From Polytrichum commune (Eukaryota > Streptophyta > Polytrichopsida > Polytrichales > Polytrichaceae), in assembly GCA_950295325.1 (NCBI GenBank), contig OX485808.1:9736501-9800500 (forward strand): a DNA stretch of 64,000 nt. Direction: 5' to 3'. The notes under the pieces are model-generated. The model saw only the letters and a list, made by a program, of their open reading frames with translations, was not told the DNA's origin and did not search any database. A program made the translations under genes and the position numbers. Below, in pieces: positions 59,914 through 64,000 of the stretch; the stretch's first letter is position 1; every line of letters begins with the position of its first letter.

Positions 59914-61168
59914 GGGGCCGGTTTACACTACATCTGTTTATGGTATTCAGTGTCACATGCGCAATATAGATGTCACTCACTCTATAAAGAGGCGTATGCT
60001 AGGTTACACTAATGATCAACAACTTCACAATTATTATCACCTCATGACACTTGATGTTCAAGTGCCCTTACTAATATTTTGGCATGAGTATGTTCAATAG
60101 TGTCATGAGGTGTTTGCCTATGTTGCACAATGGTCTATAAGTTGACTAAAGTGTACACAAATGACACTTGACATCAATTTGCTCAATAATATCTTCCTCT
60201 TGCATATTGAAATGTATACACATGACGCTTGCCAACAGTATGCTCAATAAGATCTTCTTCTTGTATGTTGAAATGTGAACACATGACACTTGCCATCATT
60301 ATGCTCAATAGTAACTTCCCCTTGCATACTAAAATGCATAACTATCATCTCAATCATCCCAATGTGCTAGGTTACGTGTCATAATGTAAATAAGTTTGCA
60401 CTTCAAAAAGTTACTTATGTTGACAAATAGTATCATGTTGAGGAATACCTAGTATTATGTTGACAATTAGTGGAAGTGACACTTTTAGACCTCTACGTAT
60501 CTTGTTTAGATCGTTCACTAATAGTGTGCATGACACTAAATACCATAAATGGTGTAATGACTAGAGGCCATGGCCATTGCTTTTCAAATTTTCTCATTGA
60601 TTGAGAAATGAGTGGTTGGTCCCACTTCGTTTTACACTTGGTCACATAAAATGAAAGTGATCATGAGTGAACATGTCAAAAAATGAATGAGAAAGTGACA
60701 TGAATTCAACTTCAATTCATATATGGATGTGATATTGTAAGCAAACTTAGATTGGGACGTAATGGTTCTAATGAAAAATAGAAAATCTAAATAATCATAA
60801 TTCTAAAATGACTGAAATTGAAGTTGATTGAAATTGAATATTTCTAAAAACATAATTCGGTAAGAAAAAACATTCTTTAACTCTAACATGATCACCTTTA
60901 TTTTCAGTTGATACGACCTATTTGAGTTCTTTCGTCACAAAATCCACATGATCACTAAACATTGTTTGTTTTTGGACATGTGGGATTCCATGTCACTTGA
61001 ATGTCACTTTCTCATCTAGTGTCTCACATGCTCAATGCCCATGGTCACTTCTAATTTACGTGACCAAATGTAAAACAAAGTGGAACCACCACTCATTTCT
61101 GAACCTATGAGAAATTTTTAAGAAAGCAGTGGCCATGGTCACCCGGTCACTAGTGTAAACCGGCCCTG
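59914..61168. mobile_element. DNA-transposon-like element with inverted ends and inner foldback
   Basis: GGGGCCGGTTTACACTA at the left (59914) and its reverse complement TAGTGTAAACCGGCCCT at the right (61152) define a 1.25-kb element. Inside, 60564-60645 and 61060-61139 form a second, about 80-bp inverted pair. Subterminal TGACACTTG(A/C)-type motifs repeat four times at 60045-60300. No clear target duplication was found. No transposase ORF. Confidence 0.68.
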
Positions 61169-61239
61169 ATATGAATCCTAGCTCAGCATCGCTTGAGCTG
61201 GCTAGCTTCCCTCAATGGTGTTTCCACTGAGCTCTCCAC

Positions 61240-61750
61240 CAATTTCATGCAAAACAGATTTTGTTCCTGTTCTTCAGAGAAGTGTTTTTTTCGAAGGTCA
61301 AAATCTGATAGCCCGTTGCTCGAATGCGTGCATCAATCAATCCAAAGAAACACTGACTTTGTGAAGGATTTGTGCACAGATCAGCCTCTCAAAATTGAAT
61401 CCAGCGTTTCTCGCTGGTTCTCTCGTCATCTTCTTCTGATTTCAAGTGCACTGAAGTGATTCCAGTATACTGAAGTGATTCCAGTAACCTGATCATGAGA
61501 ATTATTTCATGCGTAACTGTTCCTCGTTCTTGTTCTTCTTGAGAGTAATTCGGAAGGTTCAAAGTCTGATTGCCTTCCTGCTTCACAAATGTCCACGTTA
61601 ACGTGGAAGGAAAATTGCCGACTTTTGTGAAGATTTGCGCACAGACTCGCCTCCCGATCTCAATCACACATTTCTGGCTACCGGCTTCTACTTCACCTCA
61701 TCCCGTTTTCAAAAGCGCACAGTTGATCAAGTGATCCCAGTATTAAAAAT
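61240..61750. repeat. diverged tandem duplication, about 260-bp unit
   Basis: Units about 61245-61495 and 61525-61750 share GTTCTTC(A/T), 'GAAGGT(T)CAAA(A/G)TCTGAT', 'GACTTTGTGAAG(G)ATTTG(T/C)GCACAGA' and 'CA(G/A)TTGATCAAGTGATCCCAG'-type ends. The 3' part is also present at 59690-59780. Confidence 0.65.
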
Positions 61751-63399
61751 TAAAGTAATGGAAAAACCGCATGCAATTAAACAACCGTCGAGCTTCTACA
61801 TGCTCCTGTTCACATCCGCGAGGGTTTTGAAGGTTAAAATGAGCCCGGTGGCACGTGCTTTAAGGAATGTCAACATTAATGGGCTCGCATTAAAGAGAAC
61901 AAACACAAAAATAAATGATATCATAACTGCTACTAGCCGTTAGTATTAATGGCCCCAGGGTTTACACTTGGGGGGGGGGGCAACTTACTACAAACTAGAG
62001 CTTTTTCAAAATGCTTGCAAGAATGTAAAGTAGGCACTGTTTACAGCCTAGGCAGTGTGTACTCCAGGCACAAGCTCTCTCAGTCCTCGACAGGCTTATT
62101 ATTTTGGATAGTTTTGCATCAAGTTGCAGCAGGAGTCACCAGTAGTGTCGATCCGAAGCTATTTTTTAATGAGTCTGTCAGAATCTGCAACTCAACCGTG
62201 ACATGCCAGCCATTTATTTGAGTCTGTCTTCACGAGGGTCCCAGTAATGAGTGACTGTCTTCCGCCTGCCAAGAAAGAAAAGGAAAAGGAAACTTCGAGG
62301 TCTCCATAGTAAGCACCGACGGAAGCTCATGTGATTTGGAGCCCATTCTCGGTATACTAATCATGCGACTGTATTCGGGTCACATGCATGAGGAGGACGA
62401 CAAAGAAGGAGAACAACAGCAACAGTAAAAAAATTAAAAAAATTAAAAAAAAAAATTGCGTGTTCTGGTAACACCGATGTGAAATTGAGCTTGTTCTCTT
62501 TATAACCTACTGGTCGTGGTACTGTCACCTAAATTGAATCCTCTCCTCAGTACACTCTTTATGGCTTTCAGTGAACAATACGTATGGATAACGTGCACTT
62601 TGTATTCACGTCGGTGCAAAATTTAAAGCAAAGACGTTCATTTTTTTCCTCCTTTTTTCCCCCTTTCTTTCTTTCACTAGCCTGATTTAAGTACCCCTGT
62701 GTATAGGTTACTTCTCTAATGTAAATTTCACTTGTTTCATTTTTGTTTTTTAATTTTAATGTATATTGTGTATTTGGTTCAAGTTCACTGTTCTAGCCCA
62801 AGCATCCCGTTTTGACTCGAAATTTGACACAAGTTTGTGAAGGATAAGTCTATGGTGTATTTTAATCTTAAATAAATACATGCGACTCTTTTGATTTTGG
62901 ATAAGTTCACAAAGCCCACAACTGAAACGTGATAGTAGCCCACGAGCAAAGAGACTCTTCATTCATGTTTGCTTCCCAATGAAGTAAGCATGTCGATCTA
63001 TCTATCTATCTATTTATGAGAAGGACGTTATGAGGTCACTGGAGTATTCATTAGGTCATTTTATATATATGTAATAAATTGAGTTTGGGAAATAATATGG
63101 AGGATTGCATGGACATAGAGTTTAAGACAATTAGTAGGTATACTACAAACAAGTCTTACCTATTTGATGGTTATCAATGGATCATTCCCAGTCATCCACA
63201 TCCACTTCGTGCATGCAACTCAAGTGACCAATCAAAGAAGAAAGAAGATTAACTTTGATCTTTACCAGTGAGAATTGGTGTGAAGAAATGGTGTACGTTC
63301 ATTGGTTAGCACTCTCAAGCGAACATTGCCCACCCATTAGAGAGGCGCACATGACCGTTTTAAGAACATCTTCCCTCAATGGGAACGTAGCCTCTAATA
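61751..63399. other. intergenic, no gene recognised
   Basis: Contains a poly-G run near 61970, an A/T-rich 'AAAAAATTAAA' stretch at 62428-62455 and an (ATCT)n microsatellite at 62994-63013. ORFs are short and without motifs. Confidence 0.45.
62994..63013. repeat. (ATCT)n microsatellite
   Basis: About five tetranucleotide units seen directly. Confidence 0.85.
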
Positions 63400-63553
63400 T
63401 CCCACCCACACTTGTTGGTGCACGTCACCAGTGAACAGTGAATACCAGCACTGGTTACATCCAGTGGCTCTCATTGGCTATACCAACTCTAAAAGTGACC
63501 CCTGCTGATAGGAACCGTTCATTGGTGGCCCGCACCAATAAGTGTGGGTGGGC
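63400..63553. mobile_element. 154-bp MITE with TA duplication
   Basis: Left end (T)CCCACCCACACTTGTTGG and, on the other strand, right end (G)CCCACCCACACTTATTGG. Similarity extends about 38 bp into the element on each side. TA flanks both ends (63398-63399, 63554-63555), consistent with a Stowaway/Tc1-mariner-type MITE. Confidence 0.78.
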
Positions 63554-63555
63554 TA

Positions 63556-64000
63556 TAAATCTCCACACAACTAATGAGGTGTCTAGTTCGTGACATAACA
63601 CTGTAATACTACAATGTTGGTACATCATAGACACTAAGAATAAATCTTTTAAAATTTTATTTTTAAAAAAAAACATAACATAACACAACATAACATAACA
63701 TTACGAAGCAGCTTAACATTCCACCCTTTTAGAACTGAGAGCTAGCCCATGAATAAAAATCCTTGCAGTTTGCCAAGGCAGGGTCAATGTTGTGTATTTA
63801 ATGAAATAGAACTACCGGTGCCAAATATAGAAACCTATGAGCACGCAATAATTGCAAGGAAACAATTCTTATCATATATCATCCTGCGAAGCTGGTGGAG
63901 GCCACTCAAAAAAAATCAGATGTTTGTACTTTTAGGGTTAGTTTCCATGTAGGCCGCTTCACCCATCAGAATCTAGTGGAAATGTAGATGATACCAAGGG
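63556..64000. other. intergenic tail of window
   Basis: Contains an AACAT/AACAC simple repeat at 63673-63706. A 67-codon ORF at 63749-63952 shows no recognisable motif. Confidence 0.45.

Overview
The window looks like nuclear DNA of a land plant. It has spliced genes with GT-AG introns, TTTAGGG-type interstitial telomere motifs, dense solo LTRs and MITE-like elements, and genes whose closest remembered relatives are plant proteins (a plastid FAD oxidoreductase of the At4g30720/PDE327 type, an At1g77540-type acetyltransferase, a plant-type REV7). The species cannot be named from the sequence alone. Nothing here looks bacterial or organellar.

Layout. Positions 1-23.3 kb are transposon-dominated. 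One LTR family (ends TGTGAGCC...CTCACA, 5-bp target duplications) is present at least eight times in both orientations. Most copies carry their own tandem-repeat array and a small stem-loop whose arms change in a compensatory way between copies. A second family (TGTCGC...GCGACA, about 980 bp) has left three solo LTRs. The insertions are nested, so their order can be read. A decayed Mutator-like transposase lies at 14.4-15.6 kb. From 23.3 to 28.0 kb there is a fossil multi-exon gene that appears to join a ParB-like domain to a permuted amino-methyltransferase-like domain. It carries seven in-frame stops and a hAT-type insertion in one exon.

Positions 28-36 kb hold a gene with a low-molecular-weight phosphatase-like fold that lacks the catalytic cysteine, a possible small secreted-protein first exon, a tandem duplication and a broken PIF1-like helicase. 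Positions 36.6-38.4 kb hold a complete five-exon REV7/MAD2L2 gene. Positions 38.4-47.5 kb are mostly intergenic, with a pogo-like TA-flanked element, foldbacks and orphan exon-like ORFs. Positions 47.6-56.5 kb (minus) hold a complete 14-exon FAD oxidoreductase gene, and 57.5-59.1 kb (plus) a two-exon GNAT acetyltransferase. These two are divergent across about 1 kb. The rest (59-64 kb) holds transposon-like inverted repeats, diverged duplications and a 154-bp MITE.

The three intact genes are unrelated housekeeping functions: translesion synthesis/checkpoint, plastid redox, and protein acetylation. No operon-like or pathway grouping is visible. All exon coordinates come from reading splice sites and frame by eye; transcripts were not available.
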